Shown: one piece after another, positions 34,627 to 41,472 of the stretch
Numbering within the stretch: the stretch's first letter is position 1
How the letters are laid out: every line of letters starts with the position of its first letter
Assembly: GCA_005881275.1 (NCBI GenBank)
Contig: VBEF01000039.1
Coordinates: 1-64,000, forward strand
Direction: 5' to 3'
Source of the DNA: Chloroflexota bacterium
Lineage (GTDB): Bacteria > Chloroflexota > Dormibacteria > Dormibacterales > Dormibacteraceae
Length of the DNA stretch: 64,000 nucleotides
Notes under the pieces: model-generated
The model's database searches: none
Seen by the model: the letters and a program-made list of their open reading frames with translations, nothing else
Told to the model about the DNA's origin: nothing
Position numbers and translations under genes: made by a program

Positions 34627-35166
34627 GATCGCGATCCCGATCGCGCCCTTCTCGAGCGGACCGCTGATGCGGTCGTAGTTGCGCCCGAGCAGATAACCGA
34701 CGAGGGCAAGCGCGGCGCACCACGGCAGGGCGCCGATGAGGGTGAGCGCCGAGAACTTCGCGAGGTCGATGCGCGCCAGGCCCGCCGGAAACGAGATGTA
34801 GGTTCGGATGACCGGTAGGACTCGCCCGATGAACACGGCAAGCAACCCCCAGCGGCGAAACCATCCGTCCGCCATCTCGAGGTGGTGGCGCCGGATGCCC
34901 ACGTAGCGGCCAGGACCGAGCAGCAGCGGCTCGCCGAATCGCGCCGCCAGAACGTAAGCGATAAGCGATCCGACAAGGTTCGCCAGGGCGCCCGCGACGA
35001 TCGCGGCGATCAGGCCTCCCTGCATGTGGCCGGTGGCCGCGAGCAGGCCCGCGGTGGGCATGATCACCTCGCTGGGCAAGGGCAGGCCGCAGCTCTCGCC
35101 GACCATGAGCACGAACACGCCGAGAAGGCCATAGCTCGCGACGAGATTGCTGAGGGCGGCGGTCAA
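34561..35166 (-). CDS. DedA-family membrane protein
   Basis: 201 residues from a TTG at 35166 that overlaps the stop of the preceding gene. Motifs of the DedA/VTT family are GESCGLPLPSEVIMPTAGLLAA, the segment around LIAYVLAARFGEP, and GRVLPVIRTYISFPAGLARI with the conserved Arg. About five hydrophobic segments, ending in VAIVVVVWYV and a basic tail. DedA proteins are membrane transporters or scramblases linked to undecaprenyl-phosphate recycling and envelope homeostasis. The 49 codons upstream in frame are a shadow of the neighbouring gene. The convergent overlap with the amine oxidase gene is real, as both proteins are conserved up to it. Confidence 0.9.
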   Translation of the reverse strand: MTAALSNLVASYGLLGVFVLMVGESCGLPLPSEVIMPTAGLLAATGHMQGGLIAAIVAGALANLVGSLIAYVLAARFGEPLLLGPGRYVGIRRHHLEMADGWFRRWGLLAVFIGRVLPVIRTYISFPAGLARIDLAKFSALTLIGALPWCAALALVGYLLGRNYDRISGPLEKGAIGIAILVAIVVVVWYVRGREPRSRKA

Positions 35167-35591
35167 ACGGTCTGAACCGCGGCTGCCTTCACCGCCCTGA
35201 ACGGCAGGGTTCGAGCCTGTTGATCGTCGATGAGGATCTCGAAGTTGTAGAAGCCCGGCCGGTTGATCGGGACGGTGGTGATATTGATGACGATGTTGGC
35301 CGACAGGTCCCATCCGTGTGGGTACTCGGTCGGAACCTGCCGCGCGGGCAGGTTCAGGACGATGGGCTGCGGGAGCACGGGCTTGCCGTCCTCGTCGCTG
35401 CAGTGGACCTCGACCTTGTGCGGTCGCTCAGTCTCGAGCCTCGTCGTCTGCAGTCGCAGCACTATGACTCCGCCAAATGGCGTTGGGAAGCTCTCGCGGA
35501 CGAGGGTGTCGAAGCCCGCGCCGAGGATGTAGACAAGGCCGTTTGGCGGCGCTTCGGCGGCGTTGGCGAGCAGAGCCCAATCGAGCCTCAT
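35163..35591 (-). CDS. DUF6941-like hypothetical protein
   Basis: 142 residues opening MRLDWALLANAAEAPPNGLVYILGAGFDTL, the pattern of the DUF6941 family. It is a predicted beta-sandwich without membrane or signal segments, ending FYNFEILIDDQQARTLPFRAV. The function of the family is unknown. It shares a 4-bp overlap with the DedA gene and is the last complete chromosomal gene before the tRNA-bounded insertion, whose left boundary is 99 bp upstream of its start. Confidence 0.75.
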   Translation of the reverse strand: MRLDWALLANAAEAPPNGLVYILGAGFDTLVRESFPTPFGGVIVLRLQTTRLETERPHKVEVHCSDEDGKPVLPQPIVLNLPARQVPTEYPHGWDLSANIVINITTVPINRPGFYNFEILIDDQQARTLPFRAVKAAAVQTV

Positions 35592-35690
35592 CTCCGGCCA
35601 TTATCGACGGGTGAATAAAGCCGCCGCGCCCACCTCGACAGGAGCTCGTTTTTCAGCGGCATTGCAACCCGACATCGTGGTCGTCAACTG

Positions 35691-35733
35691 GTGGGCCCGG
35701 GTGGCCTCGATCCACCGACCAGCCGATTATGAG
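35691..35733. repeat. attL: orphan copy of the tRNA 3' half
   Basis: A 43-bp exact duplicate of 36944-36986. It spans discriminator A73, the acceptor 3' strand, the T arm, variable loop, anticodon 3' stem and the CAT anticodon loop. The flanking bases differ immediately on both sides, so the repeat ends are sharp. It marks the left junction of the insertion. Confidence 0.85.
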
Positions 35734-36205
35734 GCCAGCCTTCGGCCGTCTCAGGAAGTGTCAGGGAGTGTCAGGCGTACTCAGCCGTCGCGCTCGACGA
35801 CTCGGTGTGTGCCACAGAGTGTCACGGGGCGTCACGGCGTTGATGTCAAAACTGTTGTCAGCCGACGCCGACTAGAAATCGCGGCCGGAAAAACCTCACA
35901 AGAATTTACGGCGCGTCTCACATGTGGTCAGAACGTGTCACAGAGTGTCAGCGCGTGTCGGGCGTTTCTCGTCGTCTCTATTTCGACCCGTTGCCGTCGC
36001 GACCGACTATAGATACGGTGCGGGGCATGGTGGCGAGGATTACGCGTTCCGCGCTGATGTCTGCAGTCGAGGCCGGCCTCGGCCGGATTCGGCACGGCTG
36101 CGTGACGGCCTGGCACGGAACGCGTAACACCGTGCCTTCCAGGACGTTCGCTGAGGTTTCTCTAGGTGGCCATTGCGGCCACAGGCCGAATGTGAGATTC
36201 GCGCG
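35734..36205. other. Left non-coding arm of the element with phased and dispersed short repeats
   Basis: No convincing gene. TCAG occurs at exactly 10-bp steps (35751, 35761, 35771, 35781), three times as TCAGG within AAGTG/GAGTG contexts. GTCACGG recurs at 35821 and 35831. CACAGAGTGTCA occurs at 35813-35824 and 35939-35950. AAAACTGTTGTCAG at 35848-35861 has a 13-of-14 match on the right side at 36861-36874. An inverted repeat GGCACGG/CCGTGCC is at 36112-36136 and GTGGCC/GGCCAC at 36166-36182. These look like integrase arm-type sites plus control sites of a lost integrase operon. Confidence 0.5.
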
Positions 36206-36418
36206 ATGAGCGCGCGACACCGCGGCAACGGCGAAGGCACGATCCTGAAGCGCTCGGACGGGCGTTGGGCCGCTGCCATCGTCCTCGACGACTACAGCCG
36301 CAAGTGGATGAACGTAACGTCGCCCATAAGCCGAGGGCCTAGACGGGTATGCAGCGAGCCAACACGGACTCATAGGTCAGCTCGTTCCACGTCGGGTCCC
36401 ACGGTTCGAGTCCGTTGA
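36206..36418 (+). pseudogene. Tyrosine integrase, N-terminal fragment only
   Basis: 70 codons from ATG 36206. The first ~40 residues (RHRGNGEGTILKRSDGRWAAAI ...) match the N-terminal arm-binding domain that opens many actinobacterial phage and ICE integrases (RRGNGEGS-x-x-KR-x-DGRW). After about 36325 the similarity ends and the frame runs antisense into the Imm26-like gene. The core-binding and catalytic domains (R-H-R-Y) are missing. A deletion that joined the integrase to the cargo gene is the simplest explanation. Confidence 0.7.
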
Positions 36419-36851
36419 TAGCTCTGATGGCCCTCTGAAGTCGAATCGGCGCAACGCTGGTGGGGTTGGTTAGTTTCTCGAGCTCGCCGGGATTGGGGAG
36501 CCTGCGTCGAGCGTGGTCGAACGTCTCGATGAACCAGCGGTCTGCTGCTCCTACCGTGATGCGATAGGCCGGAAATGGCACTCGATCCAGCTCGGGTGCC
36601 AGATTGCCGACCAGAGGCCACTTGCCGTGCCAGATCAGGGCGTCCATGGTAGGTGCGACGAGGGCGATCTCGTCGGCGACGATGTTCCTAATGTCCGGCT
36701 GGGCGTCCAGCGGCCAAGCTCGGCGAAAGATGACGACATACAGAGGGCCAGGGCCAGAGTTAACCGCCACAACTTGGCCGTGACCGACTTGGCCCGGATG
36801 CAATGGGATTTGAAAGACGTCTCCTATTCGCGCCTTCGGTCGTTTGACCAC
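36339..36851 (-). CDS. Imm26-like immunity protein
   Basis: 170 residues from the GTG at 36851, which has GGAGG 4 bp upstream. The N-terminal KARIGDVFQIPLHPGQVGHGQVVAV resembles the Imm26 family (GDVF-x-IPL ... G-x-G-x-V) of immunity proteins for polymorphic or contact-dependent toxins. The C-terminal part (RWFIETFDHARRRLPNPGELEKL onward) is helical and charged. An open frame extends upstream into the tRNA but would add a non-homologous leader. No cognate toxin is near, so it is an orphan immunity gene carried as cargo by the element. The family call rests on motif recognition. Confidence 0.65.
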   Translation of the reverse strand: MVKRPKARIGDVFQIPLHPGQVGHGQVVAVNSGPGPLYVVIFRRAWPLDAQPDIRNIVADEIALVAPTMDALIWHGKWPLVGNLAPELDRVPFPAYRITVGAADRWFIETFDHARRRLPNPGELEKLTNPTSVAPIRLQRAIRAINGLEPWDPTWNELTYESVLARCIPV

Positions 36852-36860
36852 GGATCCTCC

Positions 36861-36904
36861 AAAACTGTCGTCAGAATTGTTGTCAGACCGGCGGCAGCCG
36901 CCGG
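36861..36904. repeat. Right-arm repeats and palindrome of the element
   Basis: ACTGTCGTCAG (36864-36874) and ATTGTTGTCAG (36876-36886) repeat 12 bp apart and match ACTGTTGTCAG of the left arm. Next comes a palindrome, CCGGCGGC, one A, GCCGCCGG (36888-36904). The segment lies between the Imm26-like start and the tRNA, so it may also hold the promoter or operator of that gene. Confidence 0.45.
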
Positions 36905-36943
36905 CAATCCCACCAAGGAGGCCCGATATGAACTCGAAAATGA

Positions 36944-36986
36944 GTGGGCCCGGGTGGCCTCGATCCACCGACCAGCCGATTATGAG
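36944..36986. repeat. attR: tRNA 3' half, right junction of the element
   Basis: The 43-bp sequence duplicated at 35691-35733. Here it is part of the functional tRNA gene, so the element supplied the sequence that restored the tRNA on integration. Confidence 0.85.
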
Positions 36987-37018
36987 TCGGCCGCTCTAAC
37001 CAACTGAGCTACGGGCCC
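36945..37018 (-). tRNA. tRNA with CAT anticodon (Ile2 or elongator Met)
   Basis: 74 nt folding as a complete cloverleaf: acceptor GGGCCCG/CGGGCCC, D stem GCTC/GAGC, anticodon stem GCCGA/TCGGC with loop CTCATAA, T stem GGTGG/CCACC and discriminator A. CCA is not encoded. The acceptor resembles bacterial tRNA-Ile genes, so an Ile2 tRNA needing lysidine at C34 is slightly favoured over elongator Met. The paired G1-C72 argues against the initiator. The T loop reads ATCGAGG, with A where T54 is almost universal, which is unusual. Confidence 0.88.
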
Positions 37019-37142
37019 GCGGCCCTGAGTCTATGAGGTGCCCGTTCGGGGCGCGAGCCGAGCCGGCACGTTTACGAGACAGGCCGCCGCGGAATATCGT
37101 CCGTGTACTGACGGTTTCCCCGGACGGAGGTGTGAACAACAA

Positions 37143-37661
37143 ATGCTTGCGTTAGGACTCTTGATTCTTCGGGTAGCGATCGGCCTGACCGTCGCGGCCC
37201 ATGGAGCGCAGAAGCTCTTCGGATGGTGGGAAGGCCCCGGCATGAAGGGCTGGACCGGCGCGATGAACCACATGCGCATCCGGCCGGCGTCACAGTGGGC
37301 GTGGATGTCGGCCCTCGCGGAATTCGCAGGCGGGCTCGGCCTGGCGCTGGGATTCCTGACCCCCCTCCCCAGCCTCGCCATCGCCGGTTCGATGCTGGTC
37401 GCGATCGCCCTTGTGCACTGGCCTCACGGCTTCTTCAGCACGAAAGGCGGCCTCGAGTTCAACCTCGCCATCCTGGCCGCGGTGGCGGCGATTGCGCTCG
37501 CCGGCCCCGGCGCCTATTCACTGGACGCGGTGCTGGGCATCCGCTTTCCCGAACCCATCACATTGGTGGTCGGCACGATCCTGCTGCTCATCGGGGTGGC
37601 TGTGGCGCTCGGTACTCGCGCCCCCGAGCAAGCCGCTGAGAAGAGGCCTCAGGTCACCTAA
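37143..37661 (+). CDS. DoxX-family membrane protein
   Basis: 172 residues. The ATG at 37143 has GGAGGT 11 bp upstream. Four membrane helices are visible (LGLLILRVAIGLTVAAHGAQKL; FAGGLGLALGFLTPLPSLAIAGSMLVAIALV; LAILAAVAAIALAGPGAYSL; ITLVVGTILLLIGVAVALG). The first ends with the family HGAQKLFGWW motif. DoxX proteins are associated with thiosulfate:quinone oxidoreductase and with membrane redox complexes, but most members have no assigned role. The gene follows the tRNA and converges with the MprF-like gene, overlapping its end by 4 bp. Confidence 0.9.
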   Translation: MLALGLLILRVAIGLTVAAHGAQKLFGWWEGPGMKGWTGAMNHMRIRPASQWAWMSALAEFAGGLGLALGFLTPLPSLAIAGSMLVAIALVHWPHGFFSTKGGLEFNLAILAAVAAIALAGPGAYSLDAVLGIRFPEPITLVVGTILLLIGVAVALGTRAPEQAAEKRPQVT

Positions 37662-39361
37662 GCGACCGCCGGTCGGCCACGGCTTGGTGACGGCGTGCGC
37701 CTCGAGCGGAACCAGCCGAGAGTCGCCGTAAGAGGCGGAACATGGGCGCGCGCCAGGTCGACGATGACCTCCGGCAGCGTCGAGGTGCCCGGCACCACCA
37801 GGTAGCGCTCCTCCCATCGCGGGTCGAACTTCTCCTTGAACCGGTGCAGCGTGCGGCTGCGCTGGAATCGGTCCAGGCTCCAGTACATGGCGCGCAGCGC
37901 GGCGTCGACGCGGCGAGGAGTCTCGTGCCCGCCCATGATCCGCGGCGTCATTCCCAGACTCAGCTCTGCGACGCCACGGGCCCTTGCCTCGTCGATCGAC
38001 CTGACGATCAATACCTCGACCACCCCGTAGGTGCTGTCCGGCCGCCGGCGCATGAGGTCCAACGTCCACGCCTTGCGCTTCGGCACCGGCAGCCAGCTCA
38101 CGAACGCCTCCAGGCGTCCATCGGCCGCGAACGCCAACCCGACAACAATGTCAGGGTCCGACAGCGTGCCCAGGGTCCCCAGGCTGTAGCCGAGCTCGGG
38201 CGAGCGATGGCTTTGCAGCCACCGTTCCGAAACGCCCTGCAGCTGATGCGAGTGCTCTGCGACAACTTCGGGCCCGCGCCCGAACACAAATCTCACGCCG
38301 GACCTTTCGCTTCTGTGGATCGCATAGCGCAGGTCGGCACGCTTCTTTCCTTGCAGGCCGAAGTTCGACGGCTGCAGCACCGCCTCGGCACCGATCGGGA
38401 CGAGTGTCAGGCCCAGCGCTCGATAGGGAGCGGGCTCATCGACCTGATAGAAAGCCGGTATCCAGTCCTGCCGGTCGCAGTAAGCCACGAACTCGCGCGC
38501 GGCCCTGTCCAGAATTTCCGGGGGACCGATCGGATCGCCCAGTGCGAGGGCTGAACGACCCCTCAGCGTGAATGCCACGCAGCCTTCTCCATCGAGCCAG
38601 TGGTAGCTCGAGGCTCCGTGCACGGCCAGGTGCGAGATGTAGTTCCGTCCCCATACGTTCAGGAGCTGGTGAACGCGCTCGCGCTCCGCCTTCGTGGGGC
38701 TTGGCGCAAGCACTGGACGGAGCAGCTGCGTCAGCGCAACCAGGATCAGCGCGTAGCTCACGATCGGCAGCGTGCTGAGAAACCAGCTCGCCCGCTCGGT
38801 CAGGGCCCGATACGCGGTGGGGCTTCCGGCAAGCGCCGCGAGCAATGTCTCCGCGGTCCTCGTCAGCCCTACTTCCGGCCGCAGCTGGTTCTCGAGCAGC
38901 GCCGTGCCGGCCAGCGCGTAAACGACCGCCGTCAAAAGTCCGATGGCCAAGACGAAGAGGCCCCAGCGCAGACGTGTCGGATCCGATTCCGCATCGAAAT
39001 AGTGGCGGAACCACCACAGGCCAACAAGAATCCACGCGAACAACGCGGCCGCTTCGAAGTCCAGGTCCTTGACCAGCTCGAACGCGATTGTCGCCATCAG
39101 CAGCACCAGCGTCAGCCGAAACGCGACCCGCTTTCCGCGTGCGATTCCCGTCGCCAGGAGGAGCAGTCCCAGACCTGACAGCACCGCACCGGTGCGGCCG
39201 CCCAGCGTGATCGTCGCCGGGAGCAGCGTTTCAAGAACCTCGCTCCGCGTCTGATGCTGCACCAGCAGAGCCCCGACGACGTCGAGCATGCCGCTGATCA
39301 CCAACAGGCCGGCGAAGAACAGGCGAACCCGCCTGCGCTGGAGACGCAGCTCCGAGTCCAT
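37658..39361 (-). CDS. MprF-like phosphatidylglycerol lysyltransferase (DUF2156)
   Basis: 567 residues. About six membrane helices occupy the first ~230 residues (shorter than the 14-helix MprF flippase part). The DUF2156 catalytic domain follows: RVHQLLNVWGRNYISHLAVHG, GCVAFTLRGRSALALGDPIGP and VVEVLIVRSIDEARARGVAELSLGM, ending FKEKFDPRWEERYLVV. It would transfer a lysyl or alanyl group from aminoacyl-tRNA to phosphatidylglycerol, lowering membrane negative charge. The reduced membrane part suggests synthase activity with limited flippase function. It is divergent from a small membrane-protein gene. Confidence 0.88.
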   Translation of the reverse strand: MDSELRLQRRRVRLFFAGLLVISGMLDVVGALLVQHQTRSEVLETLLPATITLGGRTGAVLSGLGLLLLATGIARGKRVAFRLTLVLLMATIAFELVKDLDFEAAALFAWILVGLWWFRHYFDAESDPTRLRWGLFVLAIGLLTAVVYALAGTALLENQLRPEVGLTRTAETLLAALAGSPTAYRALTERASWFLSTLPIVSYALILVALTQLLRPVLAPSPTKAERERVHQLLNVWGRNYISHLAVHGASSYHWLDGEGCVAFTLRGRSALALGDPIGPPEILDRAAREFVAYCDRQDWIPAFYQVDEPAPYRALGLTLVPIGAEAVLQPSNFGLQGKKRADLRYAIHRSERSGVRFVFGRGPEVVAEHSHQLQGVSERWLQSHRSPELGYSLGTLGTLSDPDIVVGLAFAADGRLEAFVSWLPVPKRKAWTLDLMRRRPDSTYGVVEVLIVRSIDEARARGVAELSLGMTPRIMGGHETPRRVDAALRAMYWSLDRFQRSRTLHRFKEKFDPRWEERYLVVPGTSTLPEVIVDLARAHVPPLTATLGWFRSRRTPSPSRGRPAVA

Positions 39362-39398
39362 ACGGTTAGAACGTTAGGCGCACAATGCGCGCACTGAA

Positions 39399-39719
39399 AT
39401 GGGCGACACCGGGCCGACCAGGACGTCCGCTCCGCTCGGGATGGTCGCGATTGCAGTGATCGTGCTGGGCGTGGCGGCGGTGGGTTACCTGGTGACCACG
39501 TTCCTGTTCGCGTTTTCCGGAGGGCAGTACCGGATGGTCGCCGTGGTCAACCTCGGGGCCGTTGCTGTCATCTCGCTTGGCGTGCTGGTCGCGGCGGTGA
39601 AGTGGATCGTGCGGTCGTCCGCCGAAGCGATCAAGTGGACGGCTATCGCAACCGGAGGCGGTTGGGTTGCGGCGCTCATCGCCGAGTGGCTGTTTTCCTT
39701 CTCGTTGGGTGCCGGTTAG
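39399..39719 (+). CDS. Small three-helix membrane protein
   Basis: 106 residues. Hydrophobic segments are MVAIAVIVLGVAAVGYLVTTFLF, MVAVVNLGAVAVISLGVLVAA and WTAIATGGGWVAALIAEWLFS. No recognised family. The ATG is 37 bp from the divergent MprF-like gene, and the GCGC-ACAAT-GCGC sequence in that gap may be part of a shared control region. Function unknown. Confidence 0.6.
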   Translation: MGDTGPTRTSAPLGMVAIAVIVLGVAAVGYLVTTFLFAFSGGQYRMVAVVNLGAVAVISLGVLVAAVKWIVRSSAEAIKWTAIATGGGWVAALIAEWLFSFSLGAG

Positions 39720-39727
39720 GTGTTCCG

Positions 39728-40126
39728 CTACTCCGGACCGATGACTTCGACCTCGTTCCCGTCCGGGTCGTCGACGTAGAAGGTCCGCACGCCTTTCAGC
39801 ACTGGATGCACGCCGCGGCGGACCTCGACTCCGTCCTCGATGAATCGGTTCTCCAGCTCGTCGTACGACTTGCGATCGACCCGAAAAGCCAGGTGATGTA
39901 GCACCCGCTCCTCCTTATGGCGCGGGAAATAGTTCGCCTTGTGGGGGTGCGGGATCAGCACGATCATCTCGGGGATCCCGCCAGGTTTCGCCACCATCAG
40001 AAACTTGTTCGGCATCTCCGGGGGCGACATGATCTCGAGCCCGAACCGGTCGCGGTAGAACTGGAGCGCCGCCTCCATGTCGGCGACCCACAGCACGATC
40101 TCGGCCAGACCTTGAACACGACTCAT
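39728..40126 (-). CDS. VOC-family (glyoxalase-like) protein
   Basis: 132 residues with the two-repeat VOC fold. VQGLAEIVLWVADMEAALQFYRDRFGLE opens it, a HHLAFRVDRKSYDELENRF segment carries the second metal His, and GVRTFYVDDPDGNEVEVIGP ends it with the metal Glu. The substrate is unknown. Its ATG overlaps the stop of the URO-D family gene by 4 bp, so the two are co-translated and may act on the same pathway. Confidence 0.83.
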   Translation of the reverse strand: MSRVQGLAEIVLWVADMEAALQFYRDRFGLEIMSPPEMPNKFLMVAKPGGIPEMIVLIPHPHKANYFPRHKEERVLHHLAFRVDRKSYDELENRFIEDGVEVRRGVHPVLKGVRTFYVDDPDGNEVEVIGPE

Positions 40127-41109
40127 GCCGCGACCGCCAACATAACGGCTTCGAGATTAGCGTCGCGGACGCGCGGCGGCACCGAGCATCCCGGCGCCAG
40201 CAGCAACCCTCGTCCTCCCGTTTCGCGCATCGCGCGATGGGCTTCGGTCTTGATCTTCGATGCAGGGCCGAAGACAAGCGTCGAGCGCTGGCTCAGCCCA
40301 CCCATCACCGCGCGCCCAGCGATCTCGCGTCCCTCCGCCAGCGACGGGTTGCCCTGGTTGTGGATCGACCAGCTCACCGCTTGCGAAGCCAAATTGCGGG
40401 CCAGCGCGAAGTTGAGATTCGAGCCGCACAGGTGGACGACGTTGAACCACGTGCCGGCCGGCATGGCTCCAAGCACGGCCTCGTCGTAAGGCAGGACCAG
40501 GTCCCGATACACACCCTCAGGCATCACGTTGCGGCCCGCGTAGCCCGAGATCGCGTAGAAGATGCCGGCGGCTCCGGCCGCAACCGACCGACGGCTGAAA
40601 TCCGTCAGCGCCTCAGCGATCTTCTCCAACGCAGGACCGACGACTTCCGGGTGCTTGCGTAGCTCCCGCACGACGCGCGATTGCGATTTCCCGACCAGGT
40701 AGCCCCCGACCGTGATCGGGCTGAACACCGTCTGGATCACGGGTACGTCCGGCCCAAGCTCGCGTACCACCATCCGGATCGACTCCACCTGGTCGTCGAG
40801 CGCCTGCCGATTCACGATCTGGACCGCGGCCCATGAATCGAGGTCCGGGACCGCCGGCCGGATCAGGATAGGTCCGCGCAGCCGGTGTCCAGATGGGTGG
40901 TAAACCGACCCAAACGCTTCTGCGAAGGAACTTGCGCGGGGCTGGAACTTCACGAAGTCCCAGCCAAACCGCCGCGCCCGCTCGACGGTGATCGCGGCCA
41001 GGTCGTCCGGCGACCACTCCTCGCGATACGTGTGGCCCCACGCACCGACCGGCGGCCTGTCCGCGACCTCCATCGCCAGCGCTGTCTCGACGCGACGGCG
41101 GCCTGTCAT
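40123..41109 (-). CDS. Uroporphyrinogen decarboxylase-family protein
   Basis: 328 residues starting MTGRRRVETALAMEVADRPPVGAWGH, the usual opening of the URO-D superfamily. FDFVKFQPRAS-like text appears as GWDFVKFQPRASSFAEAFG, and the C terminus is GGRGLLLAPGCSVPPRVRDANLEAV, where the GC-x-x-P pattern resembles the zinc-binding MtaA-type methyltransferases more than heme-pathway HemE. It may be a corrinoid- or thiol-linked demethylase, or a decarboxylase. It is not near other heme genes. The in-frame extension to 41631 is a shadow. Confidence 0.82.
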   Translation of the reverse strand: MTGRRRVETALAMEVADRPPVGAWGHTYREEWSPDDLAAITVERARRFGWDFVKFQPRASSFAEAFGSVYHPSGHRLRGPILIRPAVPDLDSWAAVQIVNRQALDDQVESIRMVVRELGPDVPVIQTVFSPITVGGYLVGKSQSRVVRELRKHPEVVGPALEKIAEALTDFSRRSVAAGAAGIFYAISGYAGRNVMPEGVYRDLVLPYDEAVLGAMPAGTWFNVVHLCGSNLNFALARNLASQAVSWSIHNQGNPSLAEGREIAGRAVMGGLSQRSTLVFGPASKIKTEAHRAMRETGGRGLLLAPGCSVPPRVRDANLEAVMLAVAA

Positions 41110-41133
41110 CGGTTCGAGTTTAAGCTGGACTTC

Positions 41134-41472
41134 TTGACCGATATTGAGAGCGAGGCGGCGCGGTTGCGCGCGGCGGCCGAAGCCAAACCGCTGCGGCTGC
41201 CGATCAATCGCAAGGTCGACGAATCGCATCACGCGGTGACACCAGACGGCCTGTCGGTCTGGTACACGATCCAGGTCTCGCCGCACAGCCGGATCCAGGA
41301 GGCGATCTTCGAGCGCGGCGACCGCATGCCCTCCGATGAGGAATGCCGGCGCTGGGTCGAGCTCCTGATCGTCGGAGCCCATGGGAGCGAAGCGCCGAGC
41401 TTCCCCGGCGCGATGACGCGCCGCTTCGAAGCCTTCGAACACAACCCTGACCTGGAGGCGCCGATCGCCTGA
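41134..41472 (+). CDS. Hypothetical protein upstream of glcD
   Basis: 112 residues from TTG 41134, the first reasonable start after the divergent URO-D gene. A helical N terminus (LTDIESEAARLRAAAEAKPLRL) is followed by a beta-rich middle (GLSVWYTIQVSPHSRIQEAIFERGDRMPSDEECRRWVELLIVGA). Its TGA overlaps the ATG of glcD (TGATG), supporting a real, coupled gene. No family recognised and no membrane or signal segments. Confidence 0.55.
   Translation: MTDIESEAARLRAAAEAKPLRLPINRKVDESHHAVTPDGLSVWYTIQVSPHSRIQEAIFERGDRMPSDEECRRWVELLIVGAHGSEAPSFPGAMTRRFEAFEHNPDLEAPIA

Larger units (their letters stand above)
35691..36986. mobile_element. Decayed tRNA-integrated element carrying an Imm26-like gene
   Basis: A ~1.25 kb segment lies between two identical 43-bp repeats. 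The right copy (36944-36986) is the 3' half of an intact CAT tRNA gene and the left copy (35691-35733) is its orphan duplicate. This is the classic outcome of tyrosine-integrase insertion into a tRNA 3' end. Inside are phased short repeats, an integrase N-terminal fragment and an Imm26-like gene. No complete integrase, excisionase, replication or transfer gene is present, so the element can no longer move itself. It is either an internally deleted island or a minimal cassette mobilised in trans. Confidence 0.8.

Noticed and set aside
35749-35950. Possible CRISPR array in the repeat-rich left arm
   Set aside because: Repeats are 5-12 bp at 10-bp steps or irregular spacing, with no 25-40 bp repeat/spacer pattern and no cas genes in the window.
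35563-36012. 149-codon frame crossing attL
   Set aside because: Passes through the tRNA-derived repeat and the phased repeats, with no homology; chance frame.
36928-36999. 23-codon plus-strand ORF with AAGGAGG that runs antisense into the tRNA
   Set aside because: Good ribosome-binding site but most of the frame is the tRNA complement; likely coincidence, at most a remnant of an element gene.
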